A stretch of 64,000 bases of DNA from Mesorhizobium opportunistum WSM2075 (GCF_000176035.2 NC_015675.1:4344001-4408000); one strand, 5' to 3'. Shown: positions 9,402 to 18,977, counted from the first letter of the stretch. The notes: generated from the sequence alone by a model not told the origin. Numbers and translations are program-made.

Positions 9402-9864
9402 CGATACAGGGCCGTGTAAGATCGCTTCTTGGCGGTAAGCGGCCTGTGTTCCGAAGACTGGAACTGCATGTCGCGCATGGCTGCAACCTGTCGTGCGAAA
9501 GTGGACCCGGCGCTACGAAGGTTTCGGCAATGCCATGACGCCTTTCGATGATGGCGATCCTCGTTCCAGCTGGGAAATCTGCCCTGCTCGCCACTGCAAG
9601 CAGTTGCATGACGGGCAGATCTGGAAATGCGCGCCACTGGCCTATCTGCCGATGCAGAAGGGAAAGTACCGGCTGTCCGAGAAGTGGGACCCGTATCTCG
9701 CCTACCAGCCGCTCGATCCCGGTTGCTCCAATGCCGAACTGCAGGCGTTCGCCGCACTGGAGGATGAGGCTGCTTGCGGCATGTGCCCGGCAAAGCAGCG
9801 CTTTTTCGAATTGCCCAATCCGTTGCGCCGCCCCAAGGATCGGGCCAGCGCTTCCGCAGCCTAG
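9398..9864 (+). pseudogene. Radical-SAM protein gene with internal deletion
   Basis: The ATG at 9398 overlaps the previous stop (ATGA) and opens a 46-codon frame containing LELHVAHGCNLSCE, the start of a radical-SAM CxxxCxxC-type cluster, but the third Cys is missing. Right after SCE the sequence matches, in another frame (from 9493), the tail of such enzymes: RKWTRRYEGFG, SWEICPARHCKQLHDG, IWKCAPLAYL and CGMCPA, a Cys-rich SPASM-like end. The whole radical-SAM barrel is absent, so an out-of-frame deletion joined codon ~34 to the C-terminal region. The 9493 frame alone (123 residues) may be annotated as a hypothetical protein. Confidence 0.75.
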
Positions 9865-9945
9865 CATTGCTTCCGATACGATGCATGTTGCGTGCCGCGC
9901 GCGGCGCCGCTATAGCCCGGACTGGTTTTTCCCCGAGGCAAATAC

Positions 9946-10233
9946 ATGTCCGTTGATCTTCAGACAGTGAAGCGCGTCGCGCGTCTCGCCCGCATCGCGG
10001 TGAGCGAAGAGGATGCAGAACGCATGACCGGCGAGCTGAACGCCATCCTTGGCTTTGTCGAACAGCTCAACGAGGTCGATGTTTCCGGCGTCGAGCCGAT
10101 GACCTCGGTGACGCCGATGGAGATGAAGAAGCGCGGCGATGTCGTCACCGACGGCAACAAGGCGGCCGACATCGTCGCCAACGCGCCGGCCACCGAAGAG
10201 AATTTCTTTCTCGTACCGAAGGTCGTGGAGTAG
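9946..10233 (+). CDS. gatC: Asp-tRNA(Asn)/Glu-tRNA(Gln) amidotransferase subunit C
   Basis: A 95-residue protein typical of GatC ([39 protein letters not shown], ending [10 protein letters not shown]). GatC holds GatA and GatB together in the amidotransferase that converts Glu-tRNA(Gln) and Asp-tRNA(Asn) to their amidated forms. It is the first gene of gatC-GNAT-gatA; gatB is not in the window. The gap to the GNAT gene is 6 bp. Confidence 0.97.
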   Translation: MSVDLQTVKRVARLARIAVSEEDAERMTGELNAILGFVEQLNEVDVSGVEPMTSVTPMEMKKRGDVVTDGNKAADIVANAPATEENFFLVPKVVE

Positions 10234-10239
10234 GGGCCG

Positions 10240-10695
10240 ATGGCAATCGAGATCGCCGTCGAGACGCCGCTGCAGGACGATGTGCGCGGCCTGGTCAAGG
10301 AACTCAACGAGACCTTGCTCGAACTGACGCCGCCGGAGCACTGCTACCACATGACGGTCGAGCAGATGGCCGGCCAGGACACGACCGTTTTCATCGCCCG
10401 CGACAACGGTGTCGCCATTGGCTGTGGCGCGCTGAAGCGCCATGGCGATGCCATCGGCGAGGTCAAGCGCATGTACACGCGGCCTTCGCATCGCGGCCGC
10501 AAGATCGGCGCCGGTATCGTCGAGCGGGTCGAGGCGTTGGCGCGGCAGGAAGGACTGAAGCGGCTGGTGCTGGAGACGGGCGATCGTCATCCCGCGGCAT
10601 GGACCGTCTACGAACGTGCCGGGTTCTCGCGCTGCGGCCCGGTGCTGGATTATCCCGATTCCCAATGGTCGGTGTTTTACGAAAAGAGCCTTTGA
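10240..10695 (+). CDS. GNAT family N-acetyltransferase
   Basis: A 151-residue GNAT-fold protein with the acetyl-CoA pyrophosphate loop [17 protein letters not shown], a preceding beta-bulge region (AIGCGALK) and the C-terminal [12 protein letters not shown] segment. Substrate unknown. It lies between gatC and gatA with a 6-bp gap on one side and a one-base TGATG overlap on the other, so it is transcribed with and probably translationally coupled to the amidotransferase genes. Whether it acts on translation factors is not shown. Confidence 0.88.
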   Translation: MAIEIAVETPLQDDVRGLVKELNETLLELTPPEHCYHMTVEQMAGQDTTVFIARDNGVAIGCGALKRHGDAIGEVKRMYTRPSHRGRKIGAGIVERVEALARQEGLKRLVLETGDRHPAAWTVYERAGFSRCGPVLDYPDSQWSVFYEKSL

Positions 10696-12260
10696 TGAGC
10701 GACCTCACCCGACTGACGATTTCGCAGGCCCGCGCCAAGCTGCGCGGCAAGGAAATCACCGCGACCGAGATCACCGACGCCTATCTCTCGGCGATCGATC
10801 GCGCCAATCCGGCGCTCAATGCCTATGTGGCGGTGACCGGCGACAAGGCGCGCGACATGGCCAAGGCGTCCGACGCCAGGCTGGTCAAGGGCGAGGGCGG
10901 CGCGCTGGAAGGCATTCCGCTGGGGATCAAGGATCTGTTCGGCACCGACGGTGTCCACACCCAAGCCTGCAGCCATGTGCTCGACGGCTTCAAGCCGCGC
11001 TATGAATCGACCGTCACCGCCAATCTGTGGGCCGACGGCGCGGTCATGCTGGGCAAGCTCAACATGGACGAATTCGCCATGGGCTCGTCCAACGAGACTT
11101 CATATTACGGCCCGGTCATCAATCCGTGGCGGCGTTCGCGCCTCGACACGGTGGTGATGCCGACGACGCATCAGGGCGACGGCGGCTTCGTATCGGCCGG
11201 CGGCACGAAAACGCAGCGCACCCTGGACAATGCGCAGCTGGTGCCGGGCGGCTCTTCCGGCGGCTCGGCGACCGCCGTCTCGGCATTCCTGTGCGCCGGC
11301 GCCACGGCCACGGACACCGGCGGCTCGATCCGCCAGCCGGCCGCCTTTACCGGTACGGTCGGCATCAAGCCGACCTATGGCCGATGCTCGCGCTGGGGCA
11401 TCGTCGCCTTCGCTTCGTCGCTCGACCAGGCCGGGCCGATCGCGCGCGACGTGCGCGATGCCGCGATCCTGCTTAAATCCATGGCCTCCGTCGATCCGAA
11501 GGACACCACTTCGGTCGACCGGCCGGTGCCCGATTATGAAGCGGCGATCGGCAAGCCGATCAAGGGCATGAAGGTCGGCATTCCCAAGGAATACCGCGTC
11601 GACGGCATGCCCGAGGAGATCGAGGCACTGTGGCAGAAGGGCATTGCCTGGCTCAGGGACGCCGGCGCCGAGATCGTCGACATTTCCCTGCCGCACACCA
11701 AATACGCGCTCCCGGCCTATTACATCGTGGCGCCGGCCGAGGCGTCGTCCAATCTAGCGCGCTATGACGGCGTCCGCTACGGCCTGCGCGTGCCGGGCAA
11801 GGACATCGTCGAGATGTATGAGAAGACCCGTGCCGCCGGCTTCGGCCGCGAGGTCAAGCGCCGCATCATGATCGGCACCTATGTGCTGTCGGCCGGCTAT
11901 TACGATGCCTATTATCTGCAGGCGCAGAAGGTGCGTAACCTGATCAAGCGCGACTTCGAGAACGTCTTTGCCGCCGGCATCGACGTCATCCTGACCCCGG
12001 CGACGCCGTCCGCCGCCTTCGGCATCGCCGACGAAGACATGGCCGCCGATCCGGTCAAGATGTACCTCAATGACATTTTCACAGTCACCGTGAACATGGC
12101 CGGCCTGCCGGGCATTGCCGTGCCCGCCGGACTCGATCCCAAGGGGCTGCCGCTTGGCCTGCAGCTGATCGGCAGGCCGTTCGAGGAAGAGACGCTGTTC
12201 CAGACTGCCGCCGTCATCGAACAGGCGGCAGGCACGTTCCAGCCGGAGAAGTGGTGGTAA
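10695..12260 (+). CDS. gatA: Asp-tRNA(Asn)/Glu-tRNA(Gln) amidotransferase subunit A
   Basis: A 521-residue amidase-signature enzyme, longer than the ~490 usual for GatA. The catalytic Lys is in [10 protein letters not shown], and the cis-Ser/Ser nucleophile region is [13 protein letters not shown] with [11 protein letters not shown]. GatA releases ammonia from glutamine and feeds it to GatB. Between NPW (residues 143-145) and the VPGG motif (183) there is an extra Gly/Thr-rich stretch of roughly 25-30 residues (including [14 protein letters not shown]), directly before the catalytic serine loop. The ATG at 10695 overlaps the GNAT stop by one base. Confidence 0.96.
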   Translation: MSDLTRLTISQARAKLRGKEITATEITDAYLSAIDRANPALNAYVAVTGDKARDMAKASDARLVKGEGGALEGIPLGIKDLFGTDGVHTQACSHVLDGFKPRYESTVTANLWADGAVMLGKLNMDEFAMGSSNETSYYGPVINPWRRSRLDTVVMPTTHQGDGGFVSAGGTKTQRTLDNAQLVPGGSSGGSATAVSAFLCAGATATDTGGSIRQPAAFTGTVGIKPTYGRCSRWGIVAFASSLDQAGPIARDVRDAAILLKSMASVDPKDTTSVDRPVPDYEAAIGKPIKGMKVGIPKEYRVDGMPEEIEALWQKGIAWLRDAGAEIVDISLPHTKYALPAYYIVAPAEASSNLARYDGVRYGLRVPGKDIVEMYEKTRAAGFGREVKRRIMIGTYVLSAGYYDAYYLQAQKVRNLIKRDFENVFAAGIDVILTPATPSAAFGIADEDMAADPVKMYLNDIFTVTVNMAGLPGIAVPAGLDPKGLPLGLQLIGRPFEEETLFQTAAVIEQAAGTFQPEKWW

Positions 12261-12261
12261 C

Positions 12262-12795
12262 ATGTCGCCCCCGTCTCGCATTTCCATCATCGAGACGGGA
12301 TATGAACTGCTGATCACAAATCCGCCCAGGCGTTCAGCCATCAGGGTCGGCTTTCTTCTTCTCTCGATCGCAATCGTCGCCGTCACCACCAAATGGGGGC
12401 TGTTCGACAAATCGCCGGCAACGGTCGCGAGCGGCCTGTTCGGCCTGATGTCATTTCTGGCGATTGCCGGGTTTCTCGCATATTTTCTCGGCAAGGAGTT
12501 CATCTGGCTGGCATCGGGAGGCGAAACGCTGCGGATCGCGAAAGACACGATCGTCCGCGAAATCAGGGGCAGTCCGTTCCGTGATCGCGCCTTCCTCACA
12601 TATAACGGGCAGCTCACTGCCGAGGTCCTGGAACACACCTATCCGACCGATGACACCGGACTGAAGGAAGTGGTTCGCTTGGCCACGGCAAGCGGGCCAA
12701 TCTCGTTCGGACGGGAACTCGATCGTTCGGAGGCTGAGGCTGTTGCGGAAGCCGTCAGGCGCTTTGCCGCCCGCCGCACTCTAGGCAGATCGTAG
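12262..12795 (+). CDS. Hypothetical membrane protein
   Basis: A 177-residue protein starting one base after the gatA stop. Two closely spaced hydrophobic segments (VGFLLLSIAIVAVTT and GLFGLMSFLAIAGFLAYFLG) are followed by a soluble beta-rich C-terminal half (ETLRIAKDTIVREIRG). The layout, two TM helices then a small beta domain, resembles PH-like membrane proteins, but no family is recognised. The stop codon lies in a 13-bp tandem duplication (12784-12809). Confidence 0.7.
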   Translation: MSPPSRISIIETGYELLITNPPRRSAIRVGFLLLSIAIVAVTTKWGLFDKSPATVASGLFGLMSFLAIAGFLAYFLGKEFIWLASGGETLRIAKDTIVREIRGSPFRDRAFLTYNGQLTAEVLEHTYPTDDTGLKEVVRLATASGPISFGRELDRSEAEAVAEAVRRFAARRTLGRS

Positions 12796-12817
12796 GGGCA
12801 GATCGTAGGGGGAAAGC

Positions 12818-13615
12818 GTGTTCTACTATCTTTCCAAGATCCTGTGGTTCTTCATCCAGCCGCTCAACCTGACGATCTTCCTGCTTCTGGCGGGGCTGAT
12901 CGCCGGGATGGTCGGTCGGCGTCGGCTGGCCGTCACCGGCAGCGTGCTCGCCTTCCTGATCCTTGCGCTGTCGGCCTGGACGTCGCTTGGCGCCATGATG
13001 CTCAATCCGCTGGAGGAACGCTTTGCACGGCCGCCGCTGCCGCAAAAGGTGGACGGCATCGTCGTGCTCGGCGGCGGGTTCGAGGGGGCCATCAACCTCA
13101 CGCGCGGCGGCTATGAATTGAGCAGCAGCGGCGATCGCATGGTCGAGACCGCAATCCTCGCCCGGCGCTTCCCGCAGGCCAAGGTGGTCGTATCCGGCGG
13201 AAACGGTTCGCTTTTCCTTGATGGCGAGGGCGACGCCGACACCGCGCCCCGCCTGCTCGGCCCCCTGGGTGTATCGGCCGATCGTCTCGTCCTTGAGGAC
13301 AAGTCCCGCAACACCTATGAAAACGCGGTCTTCAGCCGCAAGCTCGTCGAACCGAAGCCGGGCGAGACCTGGCTGCTGGTGACCTCCGCCTTCCACATGC
13401 CTCGGGCCAAGGCGCTGTTCGACAAGGCTGGTTTTCCAACCGTTCCGTGGCCGGTCGACTATCGCACCTCGGGCAAGGAAGGGGTCGGCCTGTTTCGCGA
13501 CAATGCGGCCGATTCACTGGAGAATACGACCATGGCGATCCGCGAATGGATCGGGTTGTTCGCCTATTGGCTGTCCGGCCGCATCGACCGGCCTTTTCCG
13601 GCGCCGGGCGGCTGA
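12818..13615 (+). CDS. YdcF/ElyC-family (DUF218) membrane protein
   Basis: A 265-residue protein with two N-terminal TM segments followed by a DUF218 domain: DGIVVLGGGFE, the conserved VVSGGNGSLF, DKSRNTYENAVF and VTSAFHMPRAKALFDKAGF. E. coli ElyC/SanA-type relatives act in envelope maintenance, and some family members bind nucleotides; the biochemical activity is unresolved. It follows the small membrane protein by 22 bp. Its 3' end overlaps the convergent DUF599 gene by ~52 bp. Confidence 0.88.
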   Translation: MFYYLSKILWFFIQPLNLTIFLLLAGLIAGMVGRRRLAVTGSVLAFLILALSAWTSLGAMMLNPLEERFARPPLPQKVDGIVVLGGGFEGAINLTRGGYELSSSGDRMVETAILARRFPQAKVVVSGGNGSLFLDGEGDADTAPRLLGPLGVSADRLVLEDKSRNTYENAVFSRKLVEPKPGETWLLVTSAFHMPRAKALFDKAGFPTVPWPVDYRTSGKEGVGLFRDNAADSLENTTMAIREWIGLFAYWLSGRIDRPFPAPGG

Positions 13616-14307
13616 CCGATGACGGCGCGCCGCGCCGCCGAGAAGAACTGGCGCCGCACCAGCACGGCCAGCAGCAGAAGCGTCGACAGCACGAACACCA
13701 CCGGATCGACGAACCAGCCGAGATAGCCGATCGAGAAGAAGACGCCGCGCAGGCCGGAGTTGAAATGCTTGCCGGCCAGCATGTTCATCTGCGCGGCGCG
13801 CCACACCGCCGTTTCGGTGACCGGGTTGCGCGAGGCTTCGCCATGCGGGATCGGCACCGCGCCGATCAGGATCGTGCAATAATTGAACAGCCGGTAGGCC
13901 CAGCCGAATTTGAAGAAGGAAAAGGCCAGGATCAGCACCAGTCCCAGCACCTTTATCTGAAAGGCCGAACGTGACGGCGCGCCGCCCAAAGGCAGGTCGC
14001 TCAGCACTTCGAGCACCCGGTCGGATGCGCCGAGCAGAGCAAAGCAGCCGCCGAGCGCGATCAGCGAACTGGAAGCGAAGAAGGCGGTTCCCTGCTGCAG
14101 GCCGCTCATGATGGCGGTGTCGACGATGCGGATCTCGCGCTCGGCCATGGTGCGCATCCAGGCCTCGCGTTGCGCGTTCATCGCCGTGGTCAGCGAGACG
14201 CGGCTGACCAGCCGGCCGTCGGAGGCGAGCGTGTGCAGCAGCCACGCGGCGAGGAAGAGACCCAACGCCGCGAGGTCGGCCGTCGAAAGATCGAGGGAAT
14301 CGCGCAT
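13564..14307 (-). CDS. DUF599 family membrane protein
   Basis: A 247-residue integral membrane protein with about four TM segments. Family-typical features are the N-terminal AWLLHTLA segment, AQREAWMRTM, AFFASSSLIALGGCFALLG and FGWAYRLFNYCTILIGAVP. Function unknown. The C-terminal ~17 codons overlap the end of the convergent YdcF-like gene. The N-terminus faces sdaA, which is transcribed the other way with ~175 bp between. Confidence 0.85.
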   Translation of the reverse strand: MRDSLDLSTADLAALGLFLAAWLLHTLASDGRLVSRVSLTTAMNAQREAWMRTMAEREIRIVDTAIMSGLQQGTAFFASSSLIALGGCFALLGASDRVLEVLSDLPLGGAPSRSAFQIKVLGLVLILAFSFFKFGWAYRLFNYCTILIGAVPIPHGEASRNPVTETAVWRAAQMNMLAGKHFNSGLRGVFFSIGYLGWFVDPVVFVLSTLLLLAVLVRRQFFSAARRAVIGQPPGAGKGRSMRPDSQ

Positions 14308-14482
14308 GAGCTGAATTTATCACATTCGGCGTGACCGCTTCGATCGCTGGTATAGAGCGATAGGCAACCGATGTCGCTGCCGGAGCAAACAAGGTCGGCA
14401 GGTGCCGCGCCGCGATTGTCAAAAGAGCGGAAACATCCTGGGAATTCCTATATGTAATCCTCGACGTGACCCAGGAGACAGC

Positions 14483-15886
14483 GTGTTCCTTTCGGTTTTC
14501 GACCTGTTCAAGATCGGCATCGGCCCCTCGAGCTCGCACACGATGGGTCCGATGACGGCCGCGCGGCGGTTTCTCGACGAGGTCGCGGGGGACGACTGGC
14601 CACGCCCCGCCGGCGCCAAGGTCGACCGCATCGGCGCCAGCCTGCATGGTTCGCTCGCCTATACCGGCATCGGCCATGGCAGCGACCGCGCCGTTATCTT
14701 GGGACTTGCCGGCCAGACGCCGCAAACGGTCGATCCGGACCGGGCCGACGAGATCGTCAGCCGCATCACCGCCGACAGATTGATTTCACCGCCCGGTCAC
14801 CCCTCCTACCGTTTCGATCCGGCCACCGATCTTGTGCTCGACCGCAAGACGCCGCTCACGGGGCATGCCAACGGCATGGCGTTCTACGCCTATGACGCCG
14901 GCGGCCGCCTGCTGCTCAAGCGCATCTACTATTCGATCGGAGGAGGTTTCGTCGTTTCGGAAGAAGAGTTGCAGCGGATGAAAGCAAAGGGGTCGGTGAC
15001 GACAGAGGGCAAGAAGGTGCCCTATCCCTTCAAGAATGCCGTCGAGATGCTGAAGATGGCGGCCAAGAGCGGGCTCTCCATCGCCGAACTGAAGCGCGTC
15101 AACGAGGAAACGCAAATGACGCGCGAGGAACTCGATGCCGGCCTCGACGCCATCTGGAGCGCCATGAAGGGTTGCATCGATCGTGGCCTCTCGCAGGACG
15201 GCATCATGCCAGGCGGGCTGAAGGTGCGGCGCCGCGCGCGCATGCTGCACGACAAGCTGCAGGAACAATGGCAGCAGAACCGGCCGAACCCCTTGCTCGC
15301 CAACGATTGGCTGTCGATCTACGCCATGGCGGTCAACGAGGAGAATGCGGCGGGCGGCCGCGTCGTCACCGCGCCGACCAATGGGGCCGCGGGCACGCTG
15401 CCGGCGGTGCTGCGCTACTGGCTACATTTCCACCCCGAGGCCGACCAGCCTAGCATCCGCGACTTCCTGCTGACGGCGGCAGCGGTCGGCGGCATCATCA
15501 AGACCAACGCCTCGATCTCGGGCGCCGAAGTCGGCTGCCAGGGCGAGGTTGGCTCTGCTTCGGCAATGGCCGCGGCTGGGCTGTGTGCCGTCATGGGCGG
15601 CACGCCCGAGCAGGTCGAGAATGCCGCCGAGATCGCGCTCGAACATCATCTCGGCATGACCTGCGATCCGGTCGGCGGGCTTGTGCAGGTGCCGTGCATC
15701 GAGCGCAATGCGCTGGGCGCGGTCAAGGCGGTGACCGCCGCGTCGCTGGCGATCAAGGGCGACGGCGTGCATTTCGTGCCGCTCGACGCGGCGATCGAGA
15801 CCATGCGCCAGACCGGCCTCGACATGAACGAGAAGTACAAGGAAACCAGCCTTGGCGGTCTCGCCGTCAATGTCGTGGAGTGCTGA
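14483..15886 (+). CDS. sdaA: L-serine ammonia-lyase (single-chain, iron-sulfur type)
   Basis: 467 residues from the GTG at 14483, chosen because CAGGAG (14472-14477) is well placed and the protein then begins [20 protein letters not shown], the family's usual start. The family converts L-serine to pyruvate and ammonia with a 4Fe-4S cluster. Conserved segments: [58 protein letters not shown] and [14 protein letters not shown]. The Cys residues in GCQGE, MTCDP and VPCIE are the expected cluster ligands. Both beta and alpha domains are in one chain, as in E. coli SdaA (454 residues). The gene appears monocistronic. Confidence 0.96.
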   Translation: MFLSVFDLFKIGIGPSSSHTMGPMTAARRFLDEVAGDDWPRPAGAKVDRIGASLHGSLAYTGIGHGSDRAVILGLAGQTPQTVDPDRADEIVSRITADRLISPPGHPSYRFDPATDLVLDRKTPLTGHANGMAFYAYDAGGRLLLKRIYYSIGGGFVVSEEELQRMKAKGSVTTEGKKVPYPFKNAVEMLKMAAKSGLSIAELKRVNEETQMTREELDAGLDAIWSAMKGCIDRGLSQDGIMPGGLKVRRRARMLHDKLQEQWQQNRPNPLLANDWLSIYAMAVNEENAAGGRVVTAPTNGAAGTLPAVLRYWLHFHPEADQPSIRDFLLTAAAVGGIIKTNASISGAEVGCQGEVGSASAMAAAGLCAVMGGTPEQVENAAEIALEHHLGMTCDPVGGLVQVPCIERNALGAVKAVTAASLAIKGDGVHFVPLDAAIETMRQTGLDMNEKYKETSLGGLAVNVVEC

Positions 15887-15963
15887 GGTTCTGGCCTAAA
15901 CCGGCACTGTGGAGAAGTCCGTCAGGCCGTTGACGTCCCGGCGCTCCGGACTAACCTTAGCGG

Positions 15964-16401
15964 ATGGCTCTCAACCTCCTAAAATTGTGCGTCGGCTGCG
16001 ACAGCGTCGAGGATCTCGAGGAATGGATCGAGTTCCGTCTCGACGAACGGCGCCGGGCCGGTGATCCGGTCGAACACTGGCACACGACCCGCATGGTGCC
16101 GACGCGTGGGCAAGAGGTCACCGATGGCGGCTCGCTCTACTGGGTGATCAAGGGCAATGTGCAGTGCCGCCAGCTGATCACCGAGATCCGGCCGTTCACC
16201 GACGACGAAGGTATCGGCCGCTGCCATTTGATGCTCGACCCGCGGGTCATTCGCACCGACTGGCAGCCGCGCCGGGCGTTTCAGGGCTGGCGCTATCTGA
16301 AGCCGTCGGATGCGCCGGCTGATCTCGGCAAAGGCAAGGCCGGGCTGGTGGAGATGCCGCCGAAGCTAAGGCGTGAGCTTGCCGATCTCGGTTTGCTCTA
16401 A
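15964..16401 (+). CDS. DUF1489 family protein
   Basis: A 145-residue soluble protein. CVGCDSVEDLEEW, YWVIKGNVQCRQLI, RCHLMLDPRVIRTDWQPRRAFQGWRYL and the ending PPKLRRELADLGLL fit the alphaproteobacterial DUF1489 family, whose function is unknown. ATG at 15964 follows a ~77-bp gap after sdaA. A possible stem-loop follows the stop directly. Confidence 0.88.
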   Translation: MALNLLKLCVGCDSVEDLEEWIEFRLDERRRAGDPVEHWHTTRMVPTRGQEVTDGGSLYWVIKGNVQCRQLITEIRPFTDDEGIGRCHLMLDPRVIRTDWQPRRAFQGWRYLKPSDAPADLGKGKAGLVEMPPKLRRELADLGLL

Positions 16402-16437
16402 AGCGCGTCGCGCTGAAACGGATTCATGCGGCGCGCT
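16402..16437. repeat. Short palindromic intergenic element
   Basis: Imperfect inverted repeat: AGCGCGTCG at 16402-16410 and CGGCGCGCT at 16429-16437 (one G:T pair in RNA) around an 18-nt loop. It starts right after the DUF1489 stop codon. The sequence style is that of dispersed rhizobial palindromic repeats; copy number elsewhere cannot be judged here. No T-run follows, so it is not a clear terminator. Confidence 0.4.
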
Positions 16438-16705
16438 CTGGGTCTGAGTTCACTTTTGAGCGGCATGCTCTAGCCGTCCGCTGGCCCTCCATCTTGCTTC
16501 GTGCTGGACTTGCAAGCGGCGATACAACGCCACATCTTGAAATTCATGCGCGATGAAAAGCTGTCGAAGTCGACAAGGGCCGCCGCGTTGGCTGGGCCAA
16601 CGCCCTCTTGCTATCGGAGGGAGGCCATGATTCCGGCGCAGAAAAAGTGTTGAAGGAAGTGACGCGGCTGTCCAGGCGGGCAGGGAATCCGCGGGGCGGT
16701 GGGAA
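16438..16705. other. Intergenic region with a strong SD and an 8-codon ORF
   Basis: No gene of normal size is seen. At 16616-16624 the sequence GGAGGGAGG precedes ATG 16627, which opens an 8-codon frame (MIPAQKKC, stop 16651-16653). Such a strong ribosome-binding site before a tiny frame could mark a leader peptide or the relic of a gene start. The following J-domain gene begins at 16706. Confidence 0.3.
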
Positions 16706-17401
16706 ATGTTAGGCGCTATTATCGTCCTGGTCGCATTGCTTCTGGTGCTGCTGATGGTAGCCACGGCGTTTCTTCGCGCCGATCCGGCCAGGCTCGCCAG
16801 CTCGACGAGAACATTGGGGCCGATCCTGCTGGCCTTGGTGGGCGGCGCCGTGCTGCTGGTCGGGCGCAGCGGGATCGGCGGCATCATCCTGTTCGCGGCG
16901 ATCGGCTGGTATGGCGCCACGCGCGCAGGCCGGCCAAATGCCAAGCCTGGAAAACGCTCGACAGTGCGGACAGCGGCACTCGAGATGGAACTCGATCACA
17001 ATTCGGGCGGTCTCGAAGGACTGGTCCTGGCCGGCCGCCATGACGGCAAGATGCTTGGCGCCATGGGTCTTTCGGAATTACAGCATCTCTACCGCGAACT
17101 CTCCGGCGATCCGGAGAGCAGGCAGTTGCTAGAGACGTATCTTGACGGCAGATTTCCCGTCTGGCGCAAAAACATTGAGACGAACGGTGGCGAAGGGCTG
17201 GGTGTTGCGCCAGGTCCTGGCGCCATGACTAAGGAGGAGGCCTACAAGGTCCTTGGTCTTGAAGCGGGGGCCGCCGCGGCGGATGTCCGCAAGGCGCACC
17301 GCCGCCTGATGCAGCGCCTGCACCCCGACATCGGCGGCACGTCTTTCCTGGCGGCGCGAATCAACGAAGCCAAGGACGTCTTGCTCTCCAATCACAATTA
17401 G
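16706..17401 (+). CDS. Membrane-anchored J-domain protein
   Basis: A 231-residue protein with hydrophobic segments at residues ~2-23 and ~38-70, a middle region LSELQHLYRELSGDPESRQLLETYLD, and a C-terminal J-domain-like module (TKEEAYKVLGLEAGAAAADVRKAHRRLMQRLHPD) with the HPD tripeptide and the following INEAKDVLL helix. The arrangement, membrane anchor first and a minimal J domain last, resembles Pam18/TIM14-like proteins. It should stimulate a DnaK-type ATPase at the membrane; the client is unknown. No Gly/Phe or zinc-finger region is present, so it is not classical DnaJ. Confidence 0.85.
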   Translation: MLGAIIVLVALLLVLLMVATAFLRADPARLASSTRTLGPILLALVGGAVLLVGRSGIGGIILFAAIGWYGATRAGRPNAKPGKRSTVRTAALEMELDHNSGGLEGLVLAGRHDGKMLGAMGLSELQHLYRELSGDPESRQLLETYLDGRFPVWRKNIETNGGEGLGVAPGPGAMTKEEAYKVLGLEAGAAAADVRKAHRRLMQRLHPDIGGTSFLAARINEAKDVLLSNHN

Positions 17402-17448
17402 TCTCCTTCGACGCAAAAATTTTCCGGGAGATTGTGTGCTACCCCGTC

Positions 17449-18897
17449 CTATTGCTGGACGGCGTAGCACTCGATGCTCTTCTTCTTCAAAGCGGTGCAG
17501 GCCTTCCAGGCAGCGGTCTTCGAACCGAAGCCGCCGAACCGCGCGCGATAGTAGGTGACGCCATCCTTGTCGAAGGCGACGGTGAAGCCGGCGGCATCGG
17601 CCAGCACCTTGGGCGCCTGCTTGCTGGTCTTGTCGAGGAAGGCCTGGGCTTCGGACTGCTTGGGCGAGGAAGCGACCTGGATGGCCCAGCCCGAGGGCAC
17701 CGATGCGGTGTTGACCGGATCGACCGCGGGTGCAGGCGCGGGCGTCGGCTCGGCATAGGCGGCCACGACCTGTGCGGTGGCGACCTTGGGGGCGGAGACG
17801 ATGACCGTCTTCACCTTCTTGGCCGGAACGACCAGCTTGGGTTCTTCGACCGTGGCGTCGTCCTCCGCGCTGCTGTCCTCGGCATTGCTGTCGCCCTGCG
17901 CGACGGTCGCGTCTTCGGAGACGGCCGTATCGTCACTTGCAACAGCCACCGGCTTTTCGTCCGGTGTCGGCGCGTCGTGCTTGGGCAGCAGGACCTTGGC
18001 CAGCGCCCTGATCGGATTGCTATCAGCCTTGGCGACCAGATCGCCGCCGCCGCGGGTAGAAGCCCTCGGCAAATAGGTGTTGATCAGAGCCGCCATCTGG
18101 TTGTCGCGGCTGCCGCCAGATGTGCCGCCCATGACGACGGCAACGAGGCGGCGATTGCCGTCTGACACGGACGAGACGAGATTGAAGCCGGAGGCGCGTG
18201 TGTAACCGGTCTTGATGCCGTCGACGCCTTTGATGCGCCCGAGCAGGCGGTTGTGACCGTTGATGCGCTGGCGGCCATAGAGGAAGGACCGCTGCGAGAA
18301 ATAGCCGTAATATTGGGGGAAATGCTCACGCAGTGCGATGCCGAGCGTCGCCATGTCGCGCGCGGTGGTGAACTGGCCGGGGTCGGGCAGGCCGTTGGCA
18401 TTGCGGAACACGGTGCCGTTCATGCCGAGCTGACGCGCCTTCGCCGTCATCATGCGGGCAAAATTGGTTTCGTTGCCGCCAATCATTTCGCCAAGCGCGG
18501 TTGCCGAGTCGTTGGCCGACTTGGTGACTATCGACAGAATGGCGGTGTCGACCGTGACCGAACCGCCCGGCTTCACGCCGAGTTTCGTTGGCGCCTCGGC
18601 GGATGCCTTGGCCGAAAACACGACAGGCGTGTTCCTGCTGATCTTGCCCTTCGCCAGAGCTTCGAAGGTCAGGTAAAGCGTCATCATCTTGGTCAGCGAT
18701 GCCGGATAGCGCCTGCCGTTGGCATCCGCGGAGTACAGCACCTTGCCGGTCTTGGCGTCCACGACAATGGCCGCCTGCCGCGCCGCCAGCGACGAGGCAA
18801 CGTCAGCGCAAACGAATGTCAGCGCCAAGGCGAAGACCATGATCGCTTTGAGGGGGGAGGTGGATCTGGAAACGATGCCCAACAACGCCTTACGCAC
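17449..18897 (-). CDS. D-alanyl-D-alanine carboxypeptidase (S11) with C-terminal SPOR domain
   Basis: A 482-residue protein. The signal peptide spans residues ~15-40; the S11 penicillin-binding domain has SLTK (Ser67/Lys70), SAN (127-129) and KTG in GIKTGYTRASGF. An Ala/Pro/Asp-rich linker follows, then a SPOR domain (GWAIQVASSPKQSEAQ ... YYRARFGGFGSKTAAWKACTALKKK) in the last ~80 residues. The enzyme trims the terminal D-Ala of peptidoglycan stem peptides in the periplasm; SPOR domains bind denuded glycan strands at the division septum. The gene converges on the J-domain gene, leaving 47 bp, and its start faces the phasin gene. Confidence 0.93.
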   Translation of the reverse strand: MRKALLGIVSRSTSPLKAIMVFALALTFVCADVASSLAARQAAIVVDAKTGKVLYSADANGRRYPASLTKMMTLYLTFEALAKGKISRNTPVVFSAKASAEAPTKLGVKPGGSVTVDTAILSIVTKSANDSATALGEMIGGNETNFARMMTAKARQLGMNGTVFRNANGLPDPGQFTTARDMATLGIALREHFPQYYGYFSQRSFLYGRQRINGHNRLLGRIKGVDGIKTGYTRASGFNLVSSVSDGNRRLVAVVMGGTSGGSRDNQMAALINTYLPRASTRGGGDLVAKADSNPIRALAKVLLPKHDAPTPDEKPVAVASDDTAVSEDATVAQGDSNAEDSSAEDDATVEEPKLVVPAKKVKTVIVSAPKVATAQVVAAYAEPTPAPAPAVDPVNTASVPSGWAIQVASSPKQSEAQAFLDKTSKQAPKVLADAAGFTVAFDKDGVTYYRARFGGFGSKTAAWKACTALKKKSIECYAVQQ

Positions 18898-18977
18898 TGA
18901 TATTTACCTTGAATTCTTCGTTGCGCTGGAGGCGGCAAAGGGTCCTGCCGCACTTTCAGCCAAGCTAGCGGGGCAGC

